Positions 4,810 through 11,416 of a stretch of 11,416 bases of DNA are shown one piece after another (positions within the stretch are counted from its first letter, which is position 1; the number at the start of each line of letters is the position of its first letter). The stretch lies in NCBI GenBank assembly GCA_007123425.1, contig SKLC01000292.1, forward strand, positions 1-11,416. Reading direction: 5' to 3'. The translations under genes and the position numbers were made by a program. The DNA is from Nitriliruptoraceae bacterium. Lineage in GTDB: Bacteria; Actinomycetota; Nitriliruptoria; Nitriliruptorales; Nitriliruptoraceae. The notes below the pieces were generated by a model. That model ran no database searches and was not told where the DNA came from. It worked only from the letters and a program-made list of their open reading frames with translations.

Positions 4810-6951
4810 ATGGACTGGATGCTGGACTACGCCTGGCTCGTGCCGGCGCTGCCGCTGCTCTCGGCAGCGCTGATCGCCGCGTTCGGCAAGCTGATGCCGG
4901 GCAAGGGCAGCGAGCTGGGCGTGCTGTCGCTGGCGGTGGCCTTCCTGCTCAGCGTCGGCATCGCCTGGGAGACCTTCACGGCGCCGGCGCCGATGGAGCC
5001 CGTCGAGCACGCCTTCGAGTGGTCACCGCTGGGGGGCGGGTTCGTCATCGAGCTCGGGATGCTCGTCGACGGCCTGACCGCGATGATGTTCCTGCTGGTC
5101 ACGCTCGTCTCCCTGATGGTCCACATCTACTCCCGCGAGTACATGCAGGGCGAGCCGCGGTTCACGTTCTTCTTCGCGATGCTGAGCCTGTTCACGTTCT
5201 CGATGCTGCTGCTGGTCATCGCGAACAACACGCTGCAGGCGATCATCGGCTGGGAGCTGGTGGGCCTGTGCTCGTTCCTGCTGATCGGCTTCTACTGGGA
5301 GAAGAAGCCCAACCAGGACGCGGCGAACAAGGCCTTCCTGGTCACCAAGTTCGGCGACGTCGGCCTCATCGTCGGCGTGATCGTGCTGTCGGTGCCGATG
5401 TTCGGCGCGTCCGGCAGCCCCTTCAACATCCTCGAGCTGAACCAGGCCGCCGCCGACGGCGCCATCGGCCAGGGCACGATCGTGCTCGGGATGCTGATGA
5501 TCTTCCTGGCCTGCGTCTCCAAGTCGGGTCAGATGCCGCTGCACGTGTGGCTCCCCGACGCCATGGCCGGGCCCACCCCCGTGTCCGCCCTGATCCACGC
5601 CGCGACGATGGTGACCGCGGGCATCTTCCTGCTCGCCCGGCTCTACCCCGTGATGGCCCAGTCCCTGCTGGTGATGAGCGTCGTCGCGGTCGTGGGCGTG
5701 ATCACGCTGTTCTTCGCGGGCCTGGTCGCGCTGGTCCAGGACGACCTGAAGAAGGTCCTGGCCTACTCGACGGTCAGCCAGCTCGGCTACATGATGGCGG
5801 CGCTGGGGGTCGGCGGCTACACCGCCGGCATCTTCCACCTGTTCACCCACGGCTTCTTCAAGGCGCTGCTGTTCCTGGGCGCGGGATCGCTCATCCACGC
5901 GGTGCACTCCAACAACATGTCCGACATGGGGGCGATGCGAAAGGCCATGCCCCACACGTTCTGGACATTCATCGTGGGCTCGATCGCCCTGGCCGGCTTC
6001 CCGCTGACGGCCGGGTTCTTCTCCAAGGACGAGGTGCTGGTCGCCGGGCAGTACTGGCCCTACGCGACGGGCGGCCTGGTGTTCTGGGTGGGGCTGGCCG
6101 CGGCCTTCGTGACGGCCTTCTACATGGCCCGCGTATGCTTCCTGGTCTTCTGGGGCGAGTCGCGCAGCCACCACCCGCCCCACGAGTCGGGCCGGCAGAT
6201 GGTCGCCCCGCTGGTGGTGCTGGCGATCCTCTCCATCGCCAGCGGCTACATCGGCTCGCCGGTGTGGGACGACGACAACAACTTCGGTACCTGGACCGCG
6301 ACCCCGGTGCTCGCCGAGGCCGACTATCCCTTCGTGGCCGACGACGAGCTCGGCACCGGCCTGCAGGGCGGTGGCGAGGTCCTGGCGGGAGGTGCGCAGG
6401 GCCAGGCCGGATCGGCCTCCGTGCTGGCCGTCGAGGGCGAGGAGGGCGAGGGCCTGGGTGCCGGCAGCATCCTGCACGGGCCGCCCTCGTGGCACCTCGA
6501 CGTGCTGCTGATGGCCCTGGCGGTCTTCCTGGCCGCGGTGGCGCTGGCCTGGCGCATCTACGGCAGGGGCAAGCCCGAGGAGGACCCCACCCTCAACATG
6601 GGGCCGCTGACGACGGTGCTGGTCAACAAGTACGGCTTCGACGACTTCGGGTACCGCTACATCGTGGTGCCGGTCCGCGACCACGCCGCCCGGTGGGCGT
6701 CGTGGTCGAGCAACGTGGTGCTCGACGGGATCGTGGCCGGCGCGGGCAAGCTGACCCGCGACGCCGCGATGACCACCTACCGCGTGCTCGACCAGAAGGT
6801 GATCGACGGAGGCGTCAACGGCGCCGCGTTCAGCGCGGCCTGGTGGAGCGAGCGGCTCAAGCGCGTGCAGTCCGGGGACGTGCAGCGCTACGCCGCGGTG
6901 CTGGTGGCGGGCGTGATCGTGCTGGTGGTGGTGTTCGCCGCCGCCCGGTGA
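4810..6951 (+). CDS. nuoL: NADH-quinone oxidoreductase subunit L (ND5-type antiporter-like proton pump)
   Basis: 713 residues against about 610-650 for many NuoL proteins; a soluble insert explains much of the difference. The antiporter-family core is clear: GWELVGLCSFLLIGFYWEKK with Glu149, SKSGQMPLHVWLPDAMAGP with Lys238, SALIHAATMVTAG with His263, DDLKKVLAYSTVSQLGYM, and GFFSKDEVL with Lys406. These match the Glu/Lys/His/Lys proton-path residues of E. coli NuoL. Residues about 487-557 are a Gly/Ala/Glu/Asp-rich linker between late membrane segments. The C-terminus has the expected long lateral helix region and LKRVQSGDVQRYA before the final membrane helix. NuoL is the distal pump module; the lateral helix runs along NuoM and NuoN. 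All expected charged residues are present, so proton pumping should be intact. Confidence 0.96.
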   Translation: MDWMLDYAWLVPALPLLSAALIAAFGKLMPGKGSELGVLSLAVAFLLSVGIAWETFTAPAPMEPVEHAFEWSPLGGGFVIELGMLVDGLTAMMFLLVTLVSLMVHIYSREYMQGEPRFTFFFAMLSLFTFSMLLLVIANNTLQAIIGWELVGLCSFLLIGFYWEKKPNQDAANKAFLVTKFGDVGLIVGVIVLSVPMFGASGSPFNILELNQAAADGAIGQGTIVLGMLMIFLACVSKSGQMPLHVWLPDAMAGPTPVSALIHAATMVTAGIFLLARLYPVMAQSLLVMSVVAVVGVITLFFAGLVALVQDDLKKVLAYSTVSQLGYMMAALGVGGYTAGIFHLFTHGFFKALLFLGAGSLIHAVHSNNMSDMGAMRKAMPHTFWTFIVGSIALAGFPLTAGFFSKDEVLVAGQYWPYATGGLVFWVGLAAAFVTAFYMARVCFLVFWGESRSHHPPHESGRQMVAPLVVLAILSIASGYIGSPVWDDDNNFGTWTATPVLAEADYPFVADDELGTGLQGGGEVLAGGAQGQAGSASVLAVEGEEGEGLGAGSILHGPPSWHLDVLLMALAVFLAAVALAWRIYGRGKPEEDPTLNMGPLTTVLVNKYGFDDFGYRYIVVPVRDHAARWASWSSNVVLDGIVAGAGKLTRDAAMTTYRVLDQKVIDGGVNGAAFSAAWWSERLKRVQSGDVQRYAAVLVAGVIVLVVVFAAAR

Positions 6952-7015
6952 CATGTGAAGACGACGCGGCCGTGACCTGGCCGTACCTGGTGTAGGCAGC
7001 CCGAGGACGGGCCGA

Positions 7016-7033
7016 CTCGCGTCGAGGCGCGAG
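7016..7033 (+). promoter_or_regulatory. Hairpin just upstream of the nuoM ribosome binding site
   Basis: CTCGCG and CGCGAG form a perfect 6-bp stem around TCGAGG, ending right before the AGGAGGAGGA site at 7035-7044 that serves ATG 7048. A second small stem, CGGCC/GGCCG (6967-6971/6979-6983, 7-base loop), lies earlier in the same 96-base gap. No T-run follows either. They may affect RNA stability or ribosome access; in such GC-rich DNA chance is also possible. Confidence 0.3.
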
Positions 7034-7047
7034 CAGGAGGAGGAACG

Positions 7048-8583
7048 ATGGATCCGCAGACCGCAGGTTGGGCCCTCGTGGTCGCACTGTTCCTGCCCTT
7101 GGCGGGAGCAGGGCTGCTGGCGCTGATCCCCGCGCGACTCGATCAGCAGATCCGCCGGGCAGCCGTGGTGATCACCGGGGTGTCCTTCGCGCTGGTGGCC
7201 GCGATCACGGCGGCGTTCGACTTCGGCGACGCCGGCACGCTGCAGTTCGTCACGGACGTCAGCTGGATCTCGGCGATCGACGCGAACTTCCACGTCGCGA
7301 TCGACGGGATCAGCCTCCCGCTGTTCTTCCTGACCTACCTGCTGACGTTCCTGTGCGCGATCTACACGCTGTCCAACCTCCCCGCGCCCGGCAAGCCCAA
7401 GGGCTTCCTCGGCCTGATGCTGCTGCTGCAGACGGGCATGGCCGGCACCTTCGTCGCCTTCGACCTGATCCTGTTCTTCATCTTCTGGGAGCTGGTCCTG
7501 GTCCCGATGTTCTTCATGATCGGGATGTGGGGTGGTCCGCGCCGCGAGTACGCCAGCGTCAAGTTCTTCCTCTACACGCTGTTCGCGTCGATCTTCATGC
7601 TGGTCGCCTTCCTCGCGATCTACTTCCAGGCGGGCGCCGAGACGTGGTCGATCCCCGAGCTGTCGGCGGCGGCCGGCGTGGGCGGCACCACGTTCCAGAC
7701 CTGGGCCTTCCTCGGCATCTTCTTCGGCTTCGCCGTCAAGGTGCCGATGTGGCCGTTCCACACCTGGCTTCCCGACGCACACACCGAGGCGCCCACGGTC
7801 GGCTCGGTGCTGCTGGCCGGCGTGCTGCTGAAGATGGGCACCTACGGCTTCATCCGCATCGCGCTGCCGATCCTGCCCGAGGGGGCGATGCGCTTCGCGC
7901 CGATGATCGGCGTGCTGGCCGTGATCGGCATCATCTACGGGTCGCTGTGCTGCCTGGCCCAGACCGACGTCAAGCGCCTGATCGCCTTCTCGTCCGTGGG
8001 CCACATGGGCTTCGTGATGCTGGGCATCGCCGCGATGAACGAGGCCGGCATCCAGGCCGCGCTGTTCGGCAACATCGCCCACGGCGTGATCACCGGCATG
8101 CTGTTCTTCCTGGCCGGCTCGATGCACGAGCGCTACCACACCCGCGAGATCGGGGTGATCGGCGGCGGCATGCTGGTCAAGATGCCCAAGTACGGCGTGC
8201 TGCTGACCTACGTGGCGGTGGCCTCGCTGGGCCTGCCCGGCCTCGCGGGCTTCTGGGGCGAGTTCGCCGCGATGTGGGCGGCGATCAGCCCCGGCGGCGA
8301 CCTCGGCGACGCCTACGGCGGCCTCTATCTGGGGCTGGTGATCTTCGCCGCGATCGGCACCGTGCTGACCGCCGGCTACTTCCTGTGGCTGCTGCAGCGG
8401 GTCAACCTCGGGCAGCCACCGGCCCGATGGGCCGACGAGCCGCTGGACGACGTGCTGCGGATCGAATGGGTGTCGTGGGTGCCGCTGCTGCTGCTGATCC
8501 TGGCCCTGGGCGTGTTCCCGCGCCTGGTGTTCGGGGTGCAGGACGCCGCGGTCACCAACCTGATGAGCTTCGTGACGGGCTGA
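7048..8583 (+). CDS. nuoM: NADH-quinone oxidoreductase subunit M (ND4-type antiporter-like proton pump)
   Basis: 511 residues, the normal length, almost entirely hydrophobic helices. Diagnostic stretches are FFIFWELVLVPMFFMIG with Glu148, FAVKVPMWPFHTWLPDAHTE with Lys231, AGVLLKMGTYGF with Lys262, QTDVKRLIAFSSVGHMGF, ERYHTREI, and GLAGFWGEFAAM with Glu405. These match the Glu144/Lys234/Lys265/Glu407 set of E. coli NuoM, so the half-channels look complete. NuoM is the middle pump module between NuoL and NuoN. The start is ATG 7048 with a strong AGGAGGAGGA. The 96-base gap from nuoL is the longest within the nuo run, but the same-strand order implies one operon. Confidence 0.97.
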   Translation: MDPQTAGWALVVALFLPLAGAGLLALIPARLDQQIRRAAVVITGVSFALVAAITAAFDFGDAGTLQFVTDVSWISAIDANFHVAIDGISLPLFFLTYLLTFLCAIYTLSNLPAPGKPKGFLGLMLLLQTGMAGTFVAFDLILFFIFWELVLVPMFFMIGMWGGPRREYASVKFFLYTLFASIFMLVAFLAIYFQAGAETWSIPELSAAAGVGGTTFQTWAFLGIFFGFAVKVPMWPFHTWLPDAHTEAPTVGSVLLAGVLLKMGTYGFIRIALPILPEGAMRFAPMIGVLAVIGIIYGSLCCLAQTDVKRLIAFSSVGHMGFVMLGIAAMNEAGIQAALFGNIAHGVITGMLFFLAGSMHERYHTREIGVIGGGMLVKMPKYGVLLTYVAVASLGLPGLAGFWGEFAAMWAAISPGGDLGDAYGGLYLGLVIFAAIGTVLTAGYFLWLLQRVNLGQPPARWADEPLDDVLRIEWVSWVPLLLLILALGVFPRLVFGVQDAAVTNLMSFVTG

Positions 8584-8588
8584 CGAGC

Positions 8589-8603
8589 GGGCCGGGATGG
8601 CCC
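8589..8603 (+). other. Small inverted repeat in the nuoM-nuoN gap
   Basis: GGGCC and GGCCC form a 5-bp stem around GGGAT, six bases after the nuoM stop. It is too small and lacks the T-run expected of a confident terminator; it may be a weak attenuating or mRNA-end structure. The rest of the 69-base gap shows only the purine-rich nuoN ribosome binding region (AGAGGA 8637-8642, GAGGA 8644-8648). Confidence 0.25.
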
Positions 8604-8652
8604 TTGAGGCGTCCGCGCTGGCGCACGGCGAGCTCGAGAGGACGAGGACGAG

Positions 8653-10113
8653 ATGCTGATCGACTGGGTGGCGATCGCGCCGGAGATCGCACTGACGATC
8701 ACGGCGCTGATCGTGCTGGGCGCCGACCTCTCCCTGCGGGGCGAGGCGAAGCAGCTGGTCAACCCGCTGGCGGTCGTGGGCACGCTCGTGGCCATCGGCT
8801 TCACGCTGTACCTGTGGGGTGATGAGCGCTCGACCTTCGCCGGCCAGTTCGTCATCAACGACTACGCGGTGCTGTTCAAGCTGCTGTTCCTCGGCAGCCT
8901 CCTTGCGATCCTGGGGATCAGCTGGCGCTTCTTCGCCGAAGGGCGCTACTTCCAGGGCGAGTACTACTTCCTGCTGCTGACCTCGTTCATCGGCATGCTC
9001 CTGCTGCCGAGCGCGCGCGATCTCATCCTGCTGTTCATCGCGCTGGAGACCGTCTCGATCCCCGCCTTCGTGATGGCCGGGCTGCGCAAGCGCGACCTGT
9101 ACTCCTCCGAGGCGGCGATGAAGTTCTTCCTCATCGGCGTGCTGTCGGTCGCCCTGATGCTGTTCGGCATGTCGATGGTGTACGGCTTCACCGGCACCAC
9201 GGAGCTCGCCGGCATCGCCGAGGCCGTCGGCGAGGGCGAGAGCGTGCCGCTGCTGCTCGCCAGCGTGATGCTCATCTTCGTCGGGTTCGGCTTCAAGATC
9301 TCCGCGGTGCCCTTCCACTTCTGGGCACCGGACACCTACGCGGGCTCCCCGATGCCGGTGGCCGCCATGCTCGCGGTGGCCTCCAAGGCCGCCGGGTTCG
9401 CCGGGCTGATCGCCGTGGCCTTCATCGCCTTCGAGCCGCTGGCCGACGTCTGGGCCCCCGTGCTGGGCGTGCTGGCGATCGTGACGATGACGGTGGGCAA
9501 CCTGTTCGCCCTGCAGCAGCGCGACGTGATCCGGCTGCTGGCGTACTCGTCGGTGGCGCAGGCGGGCTACATCCTGGTGCCCTTCGGGCTGGCGCAGTCG
9601 GGCCACCTGGCGGTCAACGACGCCGCGATCCAGGCCGTGCTGTTCTACCTCGTCGCCTACGCGGTGATGAACATCGGTGCCTTCGGGGTCGCGATCGCGG
9701 TCAACCGGCGCACGGGGATGCGCTCCATCAGCGACTATGCGGGCCTGTCCCAGCGCAGCCCGCTGCTGGCGCTGGCCTTCACGACCTTCCTGATCAGCCT
9801 CGGCGGCGCGCCGCCGACGGTGGGGCTGTGGGCCAAGTACTGGATCCTTCGAGCCGTGGCCGTGGACATCACGCCCTTCGGCATCGCCCTGGCCGTCTTC
9901 CTGATCATCAACTCGGTGATCGCCTTCTTCTACTACCTGCGGGTCATCCGCACGATGTGGATGGACGACGCGCCCGCGGGGCTGCCGGCCCTGCAGCCGG
10001 GCTTCAATCTCTCCGTGGTCGTCGTGGTGCTCATGTTCGGCACCGTGCTGCTGGGCGTGCTGCCCGGCCTGGCGGGCAACTTCGCCGACGTGGTGACGCT
10101 GGCCGGCGGCTGA
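8653..10113 (+). CDS. nuoN: NADH-quinone oxidoreductase subunit N (ND2-type antiporter-like proton pump)
   Basis: 486 residues, the normal length, with about 14 membrane helices. Key regions are LLFIALETVSIPAFVMAGL with Glu132, FGFKISAVPFHFWAPDTYAG with Lys215, AVASKAAGF with Lys245, QRDVIRLLAYSSVAQAGY, and GGAPPTVGLWAKYWIL with Lys395. These match the Glu133/Lys217/Lys247/Lys395 set of E. coli NuoN. Minor differences: the usual LKR before LLAYSS is VIR, and the usual GFxGK is GLWAK. NuoN sits between NuoK and NuoM. The start ATG 8653 is preceded by a purine-rich site. It is the last nuo gene, and a strong hairpin lies 32 bases after its stop. Confidence 0.96.
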   Translation: MLIDWVAIAPEIALTITALIVLGADLSLRGEAKQLVNPLAVVGTLVAIGFTLYLWGDERSTFAGQFVINDYAVLFKLLFLGSLLAILGISWRFFAEGRYFQGEYYFLLLTSFIGMLLLPSARDLILLFIALETVSIPAFVMAGLRKRDLYSSEAAMKFFLIGVLSVALMLFGMSMVYGFTGTTELAGIAEAVGEGESVPLLLASVMLIFVGFGFKISAVPFHFWAPDTYAGSPMPVAAMLAVASKAAGFAGLIAVAFIAFEPLADVWAPVLGVLAIVTMTVGNLFALQQRDVIRLLAYSSVAQAGYILVPFGLAQSGHLAVNDAAIQAVLFYLVAYAVMNIGAFGVAIAVNRRTGMRSISDYAGLSQRSPLLALAFTTFLISLGGAPPTVGLWAKYWILRAVAVDITPFGIALAVFLIINSVIAFFYYLRVIRTMWMDDAPAGLPALQPGFNLSVVVVVLMFGTVLLGVLPGLAGNFADVVTLAGG

Positions 10114-10145
10114 CCCTGGCACGGTCCCTCGGGGGCCTGTGCGGC

Positions 10146-10172
10146 CTCGGGCGCGACCGTGTCGGGCCCGAG
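10146..10172 (+). terminator. Probable terminator hairpin after nuoN
   Basis: A 7-bp outer stem CTCGGGC/GCCCGAG, one G/G mismatch and a 4-bp inner stem CGAC/GTCG close on a CGT loop, making a compact 11-pair hairpin. It begins 32 bases after the nuoN stop. No T-run follows, which is common for terminator-like hairpins in high-GC actinobacteria. It could instead be an RNA 3'-end stabiliser. Confidence 0.5.
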
Positions 10173-10204
10173 CGCGGCGCGAACCTCAGCTGCTGCCCCC
10201 ACGC

Positions 10205-10216
10205 GTCGTGCACGAC
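10205..10216. promoter_or_regulatory. Perfect 12-bp palindrome, possible operator
   Basis: GTCGTGCACGAC reads the same on both strands and lies about 220 bases before htpX. It could be a binding site for a dimeric regulator, but I do not recognise it as a known operator, and no promoter is visible around it. Confidence 0.25.
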
Positions 10217-10420
10217 CTGTGCCGAGTCGGCGCAGCCTGGCTGCGTCGGGTGAGCGTCACCCCGGCGTCGGTCCAGGGCGGCCTCGGTACCGTCGTGCGC
10301 AAGCCCGAGCCGCCCCATCCCCGGGGCGAGGCCCGGTGTGGCCCAGCGCCCCACGCGGGTGCGCGGCCCTTGGTGGGGGTCGGGCGGCCCTGGTGGCAGC
10401 ACACGACCGGAGCGCACACG

Positions 10421-10427
10421 AGGAGGG
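10421..10427 (+). promoter_or_regulatory. Ribosome binding site fixing the htpX start
   Basis: AGGAGGG lies 8 bases before ATG 10436. The reading frame is open much further upstream, to 10139, but only this start has a strong site and begins at the family's usual N-terminal membrane helix. Confidence 0.65.
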
Positions 10428-10435
10428 CTGTCGGC

Positions 10436-11338
10436 ATGCTCAGGAGCGGGAAGACCTTCGTGCTCATGGCGGCCCTTGCCGGGCTGCTGCTTGCGATCGG
10501 TGCGATGCTCGACGGTGCCTATGGCACCGGGGGCAGCTTCATGACCCTGATGCTGCTCGTCGCGCTGGGCATGAACGCGGTGTCCTACTTCCACAGTGAC
10601 AAGATCGCGATCAAGATGGCGCGGGCCGCGCCCATGTCGGAGGCCGAGTACCCCGACGTGTATGCCATCGTGCGCGATCTGGCGAGCAGGGCGGGCGAGC
10701 CGATGCCCCGGCTCTACATCAGCCCGTCCCCGCAGCTCAACGCCTTCGCGACCGGTCGCAACCCCTCCAACGCGGCGGTGTGCATCAACCGCGGGCTCTA
10801 CGAGGCGCTCGACCGCGAGGAGCTCGAGGGCGTCATCGGCCACGAGCTGCAGCACGTCTACAACCGCGACATCCTCATCGGCTCGGTCGCCGCGATGATC
10901 GCCACGGCGATCACCTACCTCGCCTTCATGCTGCGCTGGCTGCCGCTGTTCGGCGACGACGAGGGCGGGGCCAACCCGCTGGTCGCGATCGCGATGTCCA
11001 TCGTCGCGCCGATCGCGGCGCTCGTCATCCAGGCCTCGATCACGCGCTCGCGTGAGTCGCTGGCCGACCACACGGGCGCGGAGCTCACCGGCAAGCCGCT
11101 GGCGCTCGCGCGGGCGCTGGCCAAGCTCGAGGCGGGCTCGAAGGACCCGCGGCGCGTGCGCGCCGGCGGGACCCCGGCCGAGACCAACCCCGCGATGGGC
11201 CACCTCTTCATCTCGGCGCCCTTCGGCGGCCGGCAGGCGCTGAGCAGGCTCTTCTCCACGCACCCGCCGATCCCCGAGCGGATCGCCGCGCTGGAGGAGC
11301 AGGCTCGCCGGATGGGCCACGTCGGCCCCCGCTGGTAG
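10436..11338 (+). CDS. htpX: HtpX-like zinc metalloprotease (M48 family), membrane-bound
   Basis: 300 residues, the normal HtpX length. HtpX is a membrane zinc protease that cleaves damaged or misassembled membrane proteins, with its active site on the cytoplasmic side. Two N-terminal membrane helices (about 8-25 and 35-52) are followed by YFHSDKIAIKM and NAFATGRNP (102-110). The zinc motif HELQH is at 136-140 (His136, catalytic Glu137, His140), continuing VYNRDILIG; many HtpX proteins have HELSH or HELAH. Two more hydrophobic stretches follow (about 148-165 and 182-202). The third zinc ligand is Glu207 in SRESLADHTGAELTG, and THPPIPERI near the end is typical. All catalytic residues are present. 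It lies 322 bases after nuoN on the same strand, probably its own transcript. A quality-control role for the nearby membrane complex is only a guess. Confidence 0.95.
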   Translation: MLRSGKTFVLMAALAGLLLAIGAMLDGAYGTGGSFMTLMLLVALGMNAVSYFHSDKIAIKMARAAPMSEAEYPDVYAIVRDLASRAGEPMPRLYISPSPQLNAFATGRNPSNAAVCINRGLYEALDREELEGVIGHELQHVYNRDILIGSVAAMIATAITYLAFMLRWLPLFGDDEGGANPLVAIAMSIVAPIAALVIQASITRSRESLADHTGAELTGKPLALARALAKLEAGSKDPRRVRAGGTPAETNPAMGHLFISAPFGGRQALSRLFSTHPPIPERIAALEEQARRMGHVGPRW

Positions 11339-11353
11339 GCCCGCCCGGCGCGA

Positions 11354-11391
11354 GACCGGGCCCCGGTCGGGGCGAGGGCCTGCCCGGGCCC
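11354..11391 (+). terminator. GC-rich inverted repeats after htpX, possible terminator
   Basis: GACCGGG/CCCGGTC (11354-11360/11362-11368) and then GGGCC/GGCCC (11376-11380/11387-11391) begin 15 bases after the htpX stop. The first must fold as GACCG/CGGTC with a 5-base loop. No T-run is present. The remaining bases to the window end include the palindrome CAGCGCTG (11391-11398) and no supported gene. Confidence 0.35.
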
Positions 11392-11416
11392 AGCGCTGCT
11401 GGCGCCGGTCGGGTCA

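Larger units (their letters stand above)
10114..10435. other. 322-base intergenic region between nuoN and htpX
   Basis: No gene is supported here. It holds a strong GC hairpin (10146-10172), a perfect 12-bp palindrome GTCGTGCACGAC (10205-10216), a stem CGCAG/CTGCG (10231-10245), a stem GGGTGA/TCACCC with a 3-base loop (10248-10262), and the palindrome CCCCGGGG (10319-10326). The last part carries the htpX ribosome binding site. I could not identify a convincing promoter; TACCGT at 10288-10293 fits only a loose TAnnnT box with no clear -35 element. The spacing and hairpins suggest the nuo operon ends and htpX has its own promoter here. Confidence 0.6.

Noticed and set aside
5019..6995. Second long + strand frame within nuoL
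   Set aside because: It overlaps nuoL in another frame with an Arg/Gly/Pro-rich product typical of GC-rich shadows, while the nuoL frame has all family motifs.
5023..10122. A 1699-codon open frame on the minus strand across nuoL, nuoM and nuoN
   Set aside because: Its codons lie exactly opposite the sense codons, and stops there need sense TTA, CTA or TCA, which these high-GC genes avoid. The two intergenic gaps are multiples of three, so the frame stays aligned. The predicted product is His/Asp/Gln/Arg-rich with no domain. It is a codon-bias artefact.
10288..10293. TACCGT as a -10 promoter box for htpX
   Set aside because: It fits only the loose TAnnnT pattern, common by chance, and no -35 element is visible at the right distance.
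10139..10435. Upstream extension of the htpX frame to 10139
   Set aside because: The extra residues are Arg/Pro/Gly-rich without family similarity and cross the terminator-like hairpin; ATG 10436 has a strong ribosome binding site and the usual HtpX N-terminus.

Overview
The window is a very GC-rich stretch, mostly G or C at third codon positions, with all recognisable genes on the + strand. It carries the 3' part of a respiratory complex I (NDH-1, proton-translocating NADH:quinone oxidoreductase family) operon, followed by a separate HtpX-type membrane protease gene. GC content, codon use and gene style suggest an actinobacterium, possibly from a deep-branching high-GC lineage. This is inference; nothing here fixes the species.

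Layout: the Ala/Glu-rich C-terminal tail of a gene cut by the window start (by position, nuoC; 2-352), then nuoD (349-1530), nuoH (1527-2645), nuoI (2645-3835), nuoJ (3832-4485), nuoK (4482-4793), nuoL (4810-6951), nuoM (7048-8583) and nuoN (8653-10113). The first five junctions are 1- or 4-base stop/start overlaps (GTGA, ATGA, TAATG, GTGA, ATGA). The nuoK-nuoL gap is 16 bases and the nuoL-M and M-N gaps are 96 and 69. A 322-base gap with a strong GC hairpin, a perfect 12-bp palindrome and further small hairpins separates nuoN from htpX (10436-11338). GC-rich inverted repeats follow htpX to the window end.

How the genes work together: NuoC, NuoD and NuoI form the connecting arm that carries electrons through the two NuoI [4Fe-4S] clusters to the quinone pocket between NuoD and NuoH. 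NuoH, J, K, L, M and N form the proton-pumping membrane arm. The charged membrane residues for pumping are present in NuoK, L, M and N, so the pump looks functional.

The unusual features lie on the electron-input side. nuoD runs directly into nuoH with no nuoE, nuoF or nuoG, the layout of '11-subunit' complexes that lack an NADH-oxidising module in the cluster and take electrons from another donor. NuoI, normally about 150-200 residues, has a roughly 235-residue low-complexity C-terminal extension with three copies of a 32-residue motif. The preceding gene also ends in a long charged Ala/Glu tail, and NuoJ has a shorter charged tail. In NuoD the quinone-site Tyr and Asp appear to be replaced by Trp and Glu at exactly conserved spacing, and NuoH has substitutions in its normally Glu-rich loop. 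Together these suggest a divergent complex I with a non-NADH partner, possibly docked by the NuoC and NuoI extensions. The partner is not in this window.
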